Position numbers and translations under genes: made by a program
The notes under the pieces: generated by a model
Told to the model about the DNA's origin: nothing
Seen by the model: only the letters and a program-made list of their open reading frames with translations
Databases searched by the model: none
Source of the DNA: Bacillus salipaludis
GTDB lineage: Bacteria > Bacillota > Bacilli > Bacillales_B > DSM-18226
NCBI RefSeq assembly: GCF_004358205.1
Contig: NZ_SMYO01000013.1
Coordinates: 1-64,000, forward strand
Direction: 5' to 3'
Length of the DNA: 64,000 nt
Shown here: positions 17,593-25,842 of the stretch, piece by piece
Numbering within the stretch: position 1 is the first letter of the stretch
How the letters are laid out: every line of letters begins with the position of its first letter

Positions 17593-19086
17593 CTATAATT
17601 CTGGTGTTACAATTGGGGGCTGTCTATGGTGAGTAGCTTGTTCATATGAATAAGCTATTTCAAATAGAATAGGTTCACTCCAGGGACGTCCTAGAAATTC
17701 AATTCCAACTGGAACCCCAATAGGAGCTGATATTTCAGGACTTGAAAACCCTGCTGGAACCGTTATAGCTGGAAAACCTGATATGGCTCCTATAATCCCA
17801 TTTCTCCCCGTCTGCGGCTCCCCAACTTTCGCAACAAGCTGTTTTTGATGGGGATATACAATAGCATGAAGATTGTTGTCTGCCATAGATTTGATTACGA
17901 TATTCTTTAGCTCCAAACCATAAAGCAAGCGTTTCTTATACTCTGTTTCTTCCAATGGATTTTCTAATGCCTGTGTATCCAATAAGAAGTTTTCAATTCT
18001 ATTGTCATAAGTTTTCGAATCGATAAGTTCCTTTAATGATTTTATTGAAGCATTAGTGGCATGACCTTCCAAATAAGAATTAAATAGAGTTTTAAATTCA
18101 AAAACAGTAACATCTTTTTCTAGAACACGATTGGTATCAAGTTCTGGAATATCCAAATAAACAATCTCAGCACCGTTATTTTTTAAATCCTCAATTGCCT
18201 TTTCCATAATATTATTTACTTCCTGATGCTCTGAATCACTACCAAATAAAGTCTTTAGGACACCTAACCTTTTCCCTTTTAACCCATCTTTTTGTAGAAA
18301 TTCAGTATAGGTTTTGGGTATATGACTAACATTCCAGGCTGTAGTTGAATCATAGGGATTATACCCGGCCAATACGTCCAACAATACAGCAGCATCCTGT
18401 ACTGTTCTGGTTATCGGGCCAACTGTTTCCTGAGTAATTGTTGCAGGCATAATTCCCTCACGGCTTAAAAGTCCCTTTGTAGGTCTAAACCCCACAAGAC
18501 TATTTGCGGAACCAGGAGAACGAATAGAATTTACGCCATCAGTTCCCATTCCAGCAGCTGCAAAATTACTCGCAATGGAAGCCCCTGTCCCGCCGCTTGA
18601 ACTTCCTGGAGTCCTTGTTAAATCGTATGGATTTAGCGTCTGCCCTCCTAATGAACTATAGTTCTGAGGTAACATTGCTAGTTCACCAAGATTTGATTTC
18701 GCAATTATTATTGCTCCTGCTTCTCGTAGTTTATTTACCACAAATGCATCCTTTGTTGGAATGAAATCTTTAAGTATCGTGGCTCCACCTGTTGTTGGCT
18801 TATCAACTGTATCAAAGTTATCCTTTAATATAATGGGTATACCATGTAGGGGTCCCCGTAAATTTCCTTCAATTCTTTCTTTATCAAGACGTGCGGCTTC
18901 CGTGAGTCCACTTTCGTTAATGCTAATTATGCTTTTTAAATTTGGTCCAGATTTATCATAAGCATTAATACGATCTAGATAAATTTGTACTAACTCAACG
19001 GATGTAATTTCTCCCGTCGTCAAAGCTTCCTGTAATTCTTCAATTGTCTTTTCCAATACCTTAAATGTCTTTTGAATGGTACTCAT
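17593..19086 (-). CDS. amidase signature family protein
   Basis: 497-residue hydrolase of the amidase signature family, which cleaves amides with a Ser-cisSer-Lys triad. The lysine segment is IPIILKDNFDT (about 90), and the glycine/serine-rich core is TPGSSSGGTGAS (about 165-176), followed by the downstream serine. The length is normal and the frame intact. The ATG follows TAGGGAGGAAAAC. It is the first gene of a run with an MFS remnant and a racemase-fold gene. A GntR operator-like dyad (19493) and a copy of the 24-bp motif (19556) lie 400-470 bp upstream. The substrate is unknown; a purine- or hydantoin-derived amide is a guess from context. Confidence 0.9.
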   Translation of the reverse strand: MSTIQKTFKVLEKTIEELQEALTTGEITSVELVQIYLDRINAYDKSGPNLKSIISINESGLTEAARLDKERIEGNLRGPLHGIPIILKDNFDTVDKPTTGGATILKDFIPTKDAFVVNKLREAGAIIIAKSNLGELAMLPQNYSSLGGQTLNPYDLTRTPGSSSGGTGASIASNFAAAGMGTDGVNSIRSPGSANSLVGFRPTKGLLSREGIMPATITQETVGPITRTVQDAAVLLDVLAGYNPYDSTTAWNVSHIPKTYTEFLQKDGLKGKRLGVLKTLFGSDSEHQEVNNIMEKAIEDLKNNGAEIVYLDIPELDTNRVLEKDVTVFEFKTLFNSYLEGHATNASIKSLKELIDSKTYDNRIENFLLDTQALENPLEETEYKKRLLYGLELKNIVIKSMADNNLHAIVYPHQKQLVAKVGEPQTGRNGIIGAISGFPAITVPAGFSSPEISAPIGVPVGIEFLGRPWSEPILFEIAYSYEQATHHRQPPIVTPEL

Positions 19087-19155
19087 GTTTTCCTCCCTAA
19101 GAGCAAAAAAAGCTTTTCCTTTCTAGTAAAATATAAAATTAAGTAAGTAATAAAA

Positions 19156-19165
19156 CGTATACAAT
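19156..19165. promoter_or_regulatory. half-palindrome CGTATACAAT
   Basis: Differs at its first base from the right part of the dyad in front of the second gntR gene (16125). It is 70 bp upstream of the amidase start, suggesting that regulator also acts here. Confidence 0.3.
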
Positions 19166-19492
19166 TTTTTAGTCTTAATCCCCAGAATGCAGAGACTTAT
19201 CTTATTCCGTAGCTATATTTGGCATGTGGTCTTGTTTCAAAAGATACAAATCGCATTTTAGTCCCCTTTTAAAAACAATATTTTTCCGCAAATTATTATT
19301 GAGTCATACTTCCTGTGTAGGTATGTATCTCCAGACAATATAGTTTATGTGTATTTCCCTTTCTAACTCCCCTTTCTTATCAAAGATTTACTAATAGTAG
19401 TAACCTTATTTTCTGGAGAACACCCCCTAAATAAATCGTTAGCCGCTTTCAGAAAAAATTCAATATATGAGCACTCAAACTCCACTCCTTAA
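19166..19492. other. non-coding spacer upstream of amidase
   Basis: About 330 bp of AT-rich sequence with no recognisable gene. Its length puts the two operator-like sites at 19493 and 19556 unusually far from the amidase start. Confidence 0.35.
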
Positions 19493-19507
19493 TGTCGTCT
19501 GTCGACA
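19493..19507. promoter_or_regulatory. GntR operator-like site TGTC-N7-GACA (amidase region)
   Basis: TGTCGTCTGTCGACA followed by GTTTATTTA. It is identical to the site at 9154 over 15 bp and matches 23 of 24 bp including the flank. Confidence 0.6.
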
Positions 19508-19555
19508 GTTTATTTAGTGTTATTAACACTTTTAGTCATACTTATCGACCTGTTG

Positions 19556-19579
19556 TTGCTTATTACAAAACAACGTTTC
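19556..19579 (-). promoter_or_regulatory. shared 24-bp motif, copy 6 (amidase region)
   Basis: TTGCTTAT, 11 bp (TACAAAACAAC), GTTTC on the + strand; both arms are exact. The nearest downstream intact gene on the minus strand is the amidase, 469 bp away. Confidence 0.5.
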
Positions 19580-19680
19580 TAAAACTTATAAATAAAGAAT
19601 ACCATCACGTTTTTGTAAATTCAATATTAATTTTTAAAATTTTCTTAAAATTTTTTATATCCAATTATAACTCGTATATA

Positions 19681-19974
19681 TCAAACTTCGGTGAGTGATA
19701 TCGACAAATAAGCCTTAATGTAATTGCTTGGAAGACCTGAATCGATTACGATTTCTAGGCTCTTATTTTTTATAAATCTGGGTTGCATGTAATAAAAGCC
19801 ATGTTTAAGAAATATGACTCTCAATCCTTCATCAATTGTAAAAAACATGTCTATTATTGACTCGAAATACTTCTTCAGATCGTAACCTTCCCTTCCCACT
19901 TTTCTGTCTCTTTACAACGGAAGGTAACTCGTTCACATCATTATTAAAAGCTTCAATAACTACCTCCCAATTCA
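19681..19974 (-). pseudogene. unidentified coding remnant
   Basis: Two overlapping frames on the minus strand look protein-like: NWEVVIEAFNNDVNEL from about 19974, then a +1 frame DLKKYFESIIDMFFTIDEG ending at TGA-free text ISLTEV and a stop at 19681. A GTG at 19899 could start a 72-residue peptide, but no good ribosome site precedes it. The pattern suits a frameshifted C-terminal fragment. I do not recognise the family; a regulator's effector domain is possible. Confidence 0.35.
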
Positions 19975-20035
19975 TCCATAAATAAAAAGAAATTCAAAAT
20001 TTATGAATCTCTTTTTGTACTACTACTCTTTTTAA

Positions 20036-20248
20036 TTAATTTTCATAGCTATGCCGGCCGCTCCTCACTCGAAACGGTATATTATTCTCCCTCACCCATC
20101 TCACTGCATTTAAGACATCTTGAACATTCTGACAAAATACAATAACCCTTGGGAATATTGGGATGCTTAAATTATTATTAATTCTTGCCTGTCTATATTC
20201 AGGATCATCAGGTGTCACGATTCGTCCAGATAGCTCCGTCTTTTTCAA
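20036..20248 (-). pseudogene. N-terminal fragment of a FAD-linked (BBE-type) oxidase
   Basis: 70 codons encode RIVTPDDPEYRQARI, then PRVIVFCQNVQDVLNAV and RVRSGRHSYEN, the opening of the flavin-binding domain of berberine-bridge-type oxidases including the conserved RSGRHSYE that attaches FAD. The frame stops at TAA 20036 just after this motif, whereas the full enzyme is about 450 residues. The rest is absent nearby, so this is a 5' fragment. The likely start is TTG after AAAGGGG. Confidence 0.75.
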
Positions 20249-20569
20249 TACATAACCCCTTTCACAATAGTTTTGAGATATGTAATATACTATGGGGAAT
20301 TTTTAAAAAAGACATAGGCTGCTATATGGGGAAATATAAGGAGTTAATAATAATGTTCATAGTGTTTATTAATTTAATCAAACTGATTTTCGTGATCTAC
20401 AAATAGGGAGTACTCTCTTATATTAGATGTGTTCAATGGCACTGAAGAGGAATATGTTTTAGCAGTTTTGCCTATAGGGCCATGATAAGCTGTCCCTCGC
20501 AATTTTTAAATGACTGAGCTTCCTCTATTTATTCTTGCCTTTTTTCCCAAGTATAAATTTCATGGTAAC

Positions 20570-20740
20570 TCAAGACAGAGTATAACCAACACCTTCTAAG
20601 TGCTTTGCTCCATAATCTTGATATTGGTGAGTATCTGATACCAAGTGGTCGCCATAATAACCTACTGTTTCCTGCGGGTTATATAAAAATCTCATATATG
20701 CTGAAAAAAGTATCCGAACTGATTTTGAGGACAAGCATAT
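20570..20740 (-). pseudogene. unidentified coding remnant
   Basis: The minus strand encodes AYMRFLYNPQETVGYYGDH and onward to EGVGYTLS before TGA at 20570-20572. An adjacent frame upstream (ACPQNQFGYFFQH) appears to continue the same protein across a frameshift. There is no start or ribosome site. The family is not recognised. Confidence 0.35.
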
Positions 20741-20776
20741 GATAAATTACATCTTATTTTTAAAGGAGGGATAAAT

Positions 20777-21151
20777 ATGAATCTTAATACTTCACTCATC
20801 GCATGGAACCCAACTACGGGCACGCTTACCTACAGCGTTGAAGGACTTATGCAAACATCAATCGTCGTTTCGATGACAAAACCGCATCGTGCGCAGCTAA
20901 ATCGGTTCCTTCCTAACGATCAAATGCTTCCAATCATAACGCGTTGGAACGCACTGATTGAGATGACCGAGGGTCCGGTTACTTTTGGTCCAACGAACCC
21001 ACCAGATAACATCCCAAACACCTTCAGCGGGATAATAGGTGACCTTGCGACTGCCGGAGTATATATGCAAATTCATCTAAAACCCCAGTACAATATCGTA
21101 ACCTCTCTCTGCCCTATTCCTATTATTCCATCTAATCCGTATAATTCATAA
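20777..21151 (+). CDS. hypothetical protein of unknown family
   Basis: 124 residues with an excellent ribosome site, AAAGGAGGG, 7 bases before the ATG. The composition is unusual for a random frame: rich in Thr, Pro, Asn and Ile, with a proline-rich C-terminus (CPIPIIPSNPYN). There is no signal peptide or membrane helix. It stands alone on the + strand amid gene remnants. I do not recognise it. The strong ribosome site and intact frame within decayed DNA suggest it is expressed. Confidence 0.7.
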   Translation: MNLNTSLIAWNPTTGTLTYSVEGLMQTSIVVSMTKPHRAQLNRFLPNDQMLPIITRWNALIEMTEGPVTFGPTNPPDNIPNTFSGIIGDLATAGVYMQIHLKPQYNIVTSLCPIPIIPSNPYNS

Positions 21152-21706
21152 ATAATTCTAACGAAGAATGCACTTGTGTATTAAGGCCGTCATCCTTTAT
21201 TTAAAAACTGCCTGTTTTGATACCTACGGATCTTACTGAACGTAATAAGTTAAGACATAGTCCACAGTAAATATCACTACAAATTCCACAATGGTCACCC
21301 TTCTTATAATCCAGCATTAGATGGAGACAAGGGTGGATACATAATGATTTACTTATTACTACTGTTTTTAGTGGTGATTTTTCCCACAAGGGCAATAATT
21401 ATAAATTATAAGTTTTGAACTTTACTGCCTTATTTAAAAGGCCTATGCTGCGGTCTAAATCTTCTCTCACTTGCTTCTTATACCGTCTAGCTTCATCCAT
21501 ATTGGCAATTTCATATACCTTAAGCTCTTTACGCTAGACCCCTCTTTTACTTCTTCACAAACTTTTAACTAGGCATTTCCAATTCCCGGTACCCTTTTTG
21601 ATTCTCATGGTATCCAGGGATCATATAACACATATGATGGAACATTTCGATCATAATGGAATGTTTCTCACTTAAGGATTCAAATGGAGATGAAAATTAA
21701 ATAAAA
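21152..21706. other. decayed sequence with a coding-like remnant
   Basis: No intact gene. On the minus strand near 21400-21540 a frame reads KELKVYEIANMDEARRYKK and on to LLNKAVKF before a stop, with stops and shifts upstream. It looks like the charged C-terminus of a lost protein. The family is not recognised. Confidence 0.3.
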
Positions 21707-21744
21707 AAGTGCTAAGAGAGTTTTTATTTTCCTCCTCAGCACTT
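21707..21744 (-). terminator. terminator after yhfH-like gene
   Basis: AAGTGCT (21707-21713) pairs with AGCACTT (21738-21744), extended by AGAG/CTC pairing. A run of T residues (TTTTTTAT) follows on the minus strand. It lies 136 bp beyond the small zinc-ribbon gene. Confidence 0.7.
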
Positions 21745-21879
21745 ACTTACTATTAAGTTATAAAGCGATGGGTGCTATTTGAGCTCTTCTAGTAATTCCT
21801 CACTTTCTTTTTTGATTCTCAAGATACTTATCGAAAATGAGAAATTCAAAAGCTCTTTTGTAACACCGTTTTTCAATAC

Positions 21880-22053
21880 TCATTTTTTATCCCAATCATA
21901 CTCCTTCTTTATGCACTGTTCACATTTATTCAGGTACAATTCATGCTGTTCGATAATATCATAGCCGCAATCAGAACAAATTTTTGAAGGTAGATTTTTA
22001 TAAAACCCTAGGTAATCAGTGTCTTTCCGTTCAATTGTAATATTTGCGCACAT
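21880..22053 (-). CDS. YhfH family small zinc-ribbon protein
   Basis: 57 residues with ATG after AAGAGGAGGATTTTT, an ideal ribosome site. The core FYKNLPSKICSDCGYD, then EQHELYLNKCEQC, matches the Bacillus YhfH family as I remember it: F-x-x-N-L-P followed by two CxxC knuckles (Cys26/29 and Cys44/47), presumably binding zinc. The family's role is unknown. It is transcribed alone, with its own terminator. A copy of the 24-bp motif lies 379 bp upstream, too far to assign with confidence. Confidence 0.75.
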   Translation of the reverse strand: MCANITIERKDTDYLGFYKNLPSKICSDCGYDIIEQHELYLNKCEQCIKKEYDWDKK

Positions 22054-22431
22054 AAAAATCCTCCTCTTAATCTAGTTAATTAATCTTGAATGAAAATTCA
22101 GTCTAACCCATTGGTATATAAGCATAAATTTCATTAATACCGTCTTTATTGATAATTAGAAGGCACTAATTACGTTCGCTATTGAACAACGCTGTTTCTA
22201 TTTTATTCTAATAAAAAAGACCTGTATTACCAAGTTATTTTTTTTGTCGTTATAAATATAACAACCATTCTAATAACCACCAATATTACCTCCCTATGCT
22301 TGCTGCACTTAAGGACAAAGCTAATATAGGTAATTAAGCTTATAAAGAATTTAAGGAAATCGTTTAGGGGCCAGTTATTGTATCCACCTTTCTTTTTTTA
22401 TTTCATAAATATCACGCCTTTCTATTATCTG
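22054..22431. other. non-coding spacer upstream of yhfH-like gene
   Basis: About 380 bp, AT-rich, no gene recognised. It ends at the shared motif copy at 22432. Confidence 0.35.
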
Positions 22432-22455
22432 TTGCTTATTAAGAGATACAGTTTC
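22432..22455 (-). promoter_or_regulatory. shared 24-bp motif, copy 7
   Basis: TTGCTTAT, 11 bp (TAAGAGATACA), GTTTC on the + strand; both arms are exact. On its right, minus-strand remnants read ISTKDLKETVSLNKQQ, so the gene it once served may be gone. Confidence 0.5.
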
Positions 22456-22708
22456 TTTTAAATCTTTTGTTGAAATGAATTTTATCACATGCAAGAAATT
22501 GATTCAAGAATATTCGGAATATTTTTTACCGAAATTAAGGGGTGCCATATCATAATTAATTTTCCCTTCCAGCTAAATCGCTGGTAAATCATTTGTCGAA
22601 AAAGATTAAGCCGGGTTATCCAGAAGGCAATCGGAACGATCATGCACATCCGTCATATCATTTAATAGATTAAATCCAGCATAAAAATGACCCCAAATTT
22701 TAAAGTGA
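22456..22708 (-). pseudogene. unidentified coding remnant
   Basis: Minus-strand text such as HFYAGFNLLNDMTDVHDRSD looks protein-like but is interrupted by stops and has no start. The family is not recognised. Confidence 0.25.
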
Positions 22709-22753
22709 CGACAAATAAAGAAAAGTTTTCAATCCAATTTTCTTTATTTGTCG
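22709..22753 (-). terminator. hairpin after NCS2 permease
   Basis: A 16-bp perfect stem (22709-22724 with 22738-22753, 13-nt loop) directly follows the permease stop. Its arms are A- and T-rich, so the T-rich 3' arm (TTTTCTTTATTTG) may itself serve as the U tract on the minus strand. Confidence 0.7.
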
Positions 22754-22759
22754 TAATGC

Positions 22760-24058
22760 CTATCCGGCTAATTTCGTTGTTAACTTATTCCAATCTACCA
22801 TTTTCTCTAAAATGATCGATATGATTACACCCATAATGAGACCATTTGTAATTAATGGCTGCAATAGAACTGGAAAACTGCCGAATAGGGCCGGAGGGAT
22901 ATTCATTAGACTGACTCCAATTAGTACCGGACCTGCTAAACGGAATATCGTTTCCGAGTTAAAGAATATACCCTTTAAGCTGTTTAAAGCTGTCCCAAAC
23001 AATTGAAGATAAGCAACAAATAAAACCGCATTACCTATTGTTAGTGGCATGGTACCTAAAAATTCAGCTAAAGGCGGGATAATTCCAAGCAGGATAAACA
23101 CAAAACCGCTAATCATAAACGGCTTTCTCCTATATAATTTTGTACTTTGTAAGAATCCGATTGTGGATGTAAAGGGTGTAAAAGGAACTAAGCCAAAAAT
23201 GGCAGTGATAACCCCAAAAATCCCCGTTAAAAAAATTGAGCTTTTGTATTGTTTTTTTTCTACCTTTACCTTATATACATCTGCAGCAGCTTGAATGGAG
23301 GCAAAAGAATTCGTCAAAGTCAGAAGGGATGCAAAAAAAGAGACGAAAACAATCCCTAGCTCTAAGTTCGGAGCCCCAAGAGGGAATATGGTGAATTCCA
23401 TACTAGAAGAGCCTTCTACCGGATGAACTGACGGGAAAATAAGTCGATACACTAACCATCCTGCAACCATTCCTATCAGAATTGAAAAATTGCCAAAAAC
23501 TCTTCCGCCTTTAATCTTTAATAGAGCTACAAAAATAACAACCCCAATTGAAACAAAACTGACAGGAAGATCAATTGTCCCATTTTCAGTTATTTTGAAC
23601 ATTCCTTTGAAGAAAATAAAGATGAGCTGAAAGGTTAACAAAAAAATATATACGCTTATTACCATCGGATTAATGATTTTTTGTATAATCGAAATAAAAT
23701 TGAACGCAGCAATTAGAACAGTTACAGCTCCTGCGAGCAGAAAACCTGTTGTAATTCCTCCCCCAACTGTTGCATAGTCTATACCAAGTGCGGAAGCCGA
23801 AATCCCCATATTTAGCATTAAGCCCCACATTAATCCAGAGTGACTATCCAATAATGGATAACGATGGCCAACCCAGGCCTGCAAGATACTAGAAATGCCT
23901 GTAAAGATAAAAGAGCATCTTATTGTCATTTCAATCGTTTCGGGAGGAAGCTGAAACGCAGCTCCAATAGAAATTGGAACAACTACCGTATTAGCAAACA
24001 TAAAAAAAAGCCACTGTACAGGAGACAAGAATGCTACAACAGCTCCTTGCTTTATCAT
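22760..24058 (-). CDS. NCS2 family nucleobase permease, YbbY-like
   Basis: 432-residue membrane protein with about 13 helices. It aligns from end to end with Escherichia coli YbbY of the allantoin gene cluster: QWLFFMFANTVVVP near the N-terminus, the AWVGHR block, IFFKGM in mid-protein, FTPFTSTIGFL, and the tail GLIMGVIISIILEKM. The length is the same (about 433). The substrate of YbbY is a purine or breakdown product, not settled. The ATG follows GGAAGAGGTGTCGATTC. It is downstream of allB-allE-cupin, the same association as in enterobacteria, which supports a role in ureide or purine uptake. Confidence 0.9.
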   Translation of the reverse strand: MIKQGAVVAFLSPVQWLFFMFANTVVVPISIGAAFQLPPETIEMTIRCSFIFTGISSILQAWVGHRYPLLDSHSGLMWGLMLNMGISASALGIDYATVGGGITTGFLLAGAVTVLIAAFNFISIIQKIINPMVISVYIFLLTFQLIFIFFKGMFKITENGTIDLPVSFVSIGVVIFVALLKIKGGRVFGNFSILIGMVAGWLVYRLIFPSVHPVEGSSSMEFTIFPLGAPNLELGIVFVSFFASLLTLTNSFASIQAAADVYKVKVEKKQYKSSIFLTGIFGVITAIFGLVPFTPFTSTIGFLQSTKLYRRKPFMISGFVFILLGIIPPLAEFLGTMPLTIGNAVLFVAYLQLFGTALNSLKGIFFNSETIFRLAGPVLIGVSLMNIPPALFGSFPVLLQPLITNGLIMGVIISIILEKMVDWNKLTTKLAG

Positions 24059-24138
24059 GAATCGACACCTCTTCCAAAAACAATGATTACTTTATGAATC
24101 CTATTGATTGAAATAAATTGGATTTATTTATATAAAAT

Positions 24139-24177
24139 GAAGAGAAGCGACTGTCTTCATTACAATCGCTCCTCTTC
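24139..24177 (-). terminator. hairpin between cupin and NCS2 permease genes
   Basis: A 12-bp stem, GAAGAGAAGCGA (24139-24150) with TCGCTCCTCTTC (24166-24177), one mismatch, followed on the minus strand by ATTTTATATAA. It could terminate the allE-cupin transcript or attenuate entry into the permease gene. Confidence 0.6.
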
Positions 24178-24282
24178 AATCACTTATTATATGAATGTTT
24201 AAAGCATCAATCGACTTTTTAAAGACGGATATTTACATTATTTAGTTTAACAAATTTATAGTTTATAAATTCATTATTACTA

Positions 24283-24651
24283 TTAATATCTCGTAATATC
24301 CATTGGCAATGAACCAGCAGCAAAGCCTACAAACATGAATCGCTCTGTCCCTGTATTTCTCATTCCATGAATTTGATTTGGTTTAGCTAATAATACCATG
24401 CCTTTTTTAATCGGAATTTCATTCTCTAAGTCTGGGAAATAAATTCCTTCTCCCTCCATGCACACCCAAATATCATCAACATTCGAATGGGAATGTAAAT
24501 ATAATTCCTGGCCAGGCTCAAGACACCAAACGGCTCCAACTGTTTTATCTGTTTCATAGAAATAGTTTTTTTGCGCTTCATCTGGATCAAATTTTGCGAT
24601 CTTATCAATTTCGAAAACTCTTTCTGCTTTTATCGCTTCGATTTTTGTCAA
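24283..24651 (-). CDS. small cupin-domain protein, candidate ureide-pathway enzyme
   Basis: A 122-residue single cupin. Motif 1 is GQELYLHSHSNVDDIWVCMEG (metal His-x-His, then Asp where Glu is usual), and motif 2 is GMVLLAKPNQIHGMRN. The start is chosen at the TTG (24651), which has AAGGGG 8 bases before it; an upstream ATG at 24684 lacks as good a site. It lies between allE and the NCS2 permease and probably shares the allE promoter. The window has no recognisable ureidoglycolate lyase, itself a cupin-like enzyme of about 160 residues, so this protein could supply or assist that step. That role is inferred from position only. Confidence 0.8.
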   Translation of the reverse strand: MTKIEAIKAERVFEIDKIAKFDPDEAQKNYFYETDKTVGAVWCLEPGQELYLHSHSNVDDIWVCMEGEGIYFPDLENEIPIKKGMVLLAKPNQIHGMRNTGTERFMFVGFAAGSLPMDITRY

Positions 24652-24800
24652 AGTCGCTTCCCCTTCCACTTCCCAACACCTCATTTTTCTTATTTTTTTA
24701 GCTATTTTTGCATACTTTGTTGTTATTTTTTATATGATCATTACAATGAAGAATATACTTCCTTTCTATTCTTCATTTAAGCTATCATTCTGCTTACCTT

Positions 24801-25565
24801 TTACAATGCAGCGTCACGATTGCAATCTTTAGAATAAACGTATGTTAAATTTTCTCTGCCTACAGCATAAGCTGCCTGATGTACATATGGTCCCATAAAA
24901 ATGTAATCTCCTTTTTTCACTGGAATCCATTGATTGTCTAGATTATACATACCTTCTCCTGAAAGTAAGTAGGCACCATGCTCTTGTACATGTGTTTCGA
25001 TAAACGGATGGCATGCAGCAGGGTCAAAAGAAAGAATGTGAAAATTCATATCAAAATCTAGGTCTGTAGGTAAAAGATCTTTAATATTAACATTATGCAT
25101 ATCATCATAATTTCTATATTCAATCTTGTTCGCATGGTCTGAATAAACCCATGGTTTCCGTCCTTCAAGCGGACGATATTTTTGTTTGTAAAGAAATAGT
25201 TTTGATTCTCCGCCAAATTGGTTTTCTACATACATTTTTGTTCCTGGAGGACAGTATAAATATCCGCTTTCTTCAAGAATAAATTCTTGCTCACCTGCAG
25301 CAGCTTTAATTTTGCCTTCAAGAACATAGACGAACGTCTCGATATTTTCTTGCCCGCCGAATCCCTCACTATTTTTACCATCTTGTTTCATGGTTACAAC
25401 GTAATCAACAAAGCTTGCTCCAAGTTTTGGTGAACCTAAAATCGAAATAATGCAATTTTCAAATCCTGGAATCACATTGTTAACCAAGCCTTCAGGTGCG
25501 ATTAATGCATATTTACCGTGCTCAATGATTGATCTGCTTGATAATAAGTCTTTAGGATAACCCAT
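24801..25565 (-). CDS. allE: (S)-ureidoglycine aminohydrolase
   Basis: Converts (S)-2-ureidoglycine, the product of allantoate amidohydrolase, to (S)-ureidoglycolate and ammonia. The 254-residue bicupin shows the family opening YPKDLLSSRSIIEHGKYALI, the mid-block FVYVLEGKIKAAAG, and the Mn-binding C-terminal cupin HPFIETHVQEHGAYLLSGEG followed by FMGPYVHQ. The ATG follows GGGGAGTTTAAATAAG. It is downstream of the second allantoinase, past a strong terminator, and precedes the cupin and permease genes. Confidence 0.95.
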   Translation of the reverse strand: MGYPKDLLSSRSIIEHGKYALIAPEGLVNNVIPGFENCIISILGSPKLGASFVDYVVTMKQDGKNSEGFGGQENIETFVYVLEGKIKAAAGEQEFILEESGYLYCPPGTKMYVENQFGGESKLFLYKQKYRPLEGRKPWVYSDHANKIEYRNYDDMHNVNIKDLLPTDLDFDMNFHILSFDPAACHPFIETHVQEHGAYLLSGEGMYNLDNQWIPVKKGDYIFMGPYVHQAAYAVGRENLTYVYSKDCNRDAAL

Positions 25566-25770
25566 CTTATTTAAACTCCCCTTATGTTTTATTCTTTGAA
25601 TTATTCGTTTCTAATTAAATGTTAATCGTTTTCACTTTATTCGTCATTATCACTAATGAATAAAAACACTTTTTATTTTTGTATACTTTGGATAAATTAA
25701 GACTTTTACTTCTACAATTTTCTTAGTCCTTCAAACCGATTTGTATCTCCCACTTTTCTTTAGACATCTA

Positions 25771-25824
25771 AAAAAGCTAATAATAGGACATGAGACAGTG
25801 ATCTAGTCCTGTTATTAGCTTTTT
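25771..25824 (-). terminator. terminator after second allantoinase
   Basis: A 19-bp stem with one mismatch (25771-25789 with 25806-25824), ending in TTTTT on the minus strand 19 bp past the stop codon. It implies that allE has its own promoter in 25566-25770 or is reached by read-through. Confidence 0.85.
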
Positions 25825-25842
25825 GTTTCCTAACATATGGTA

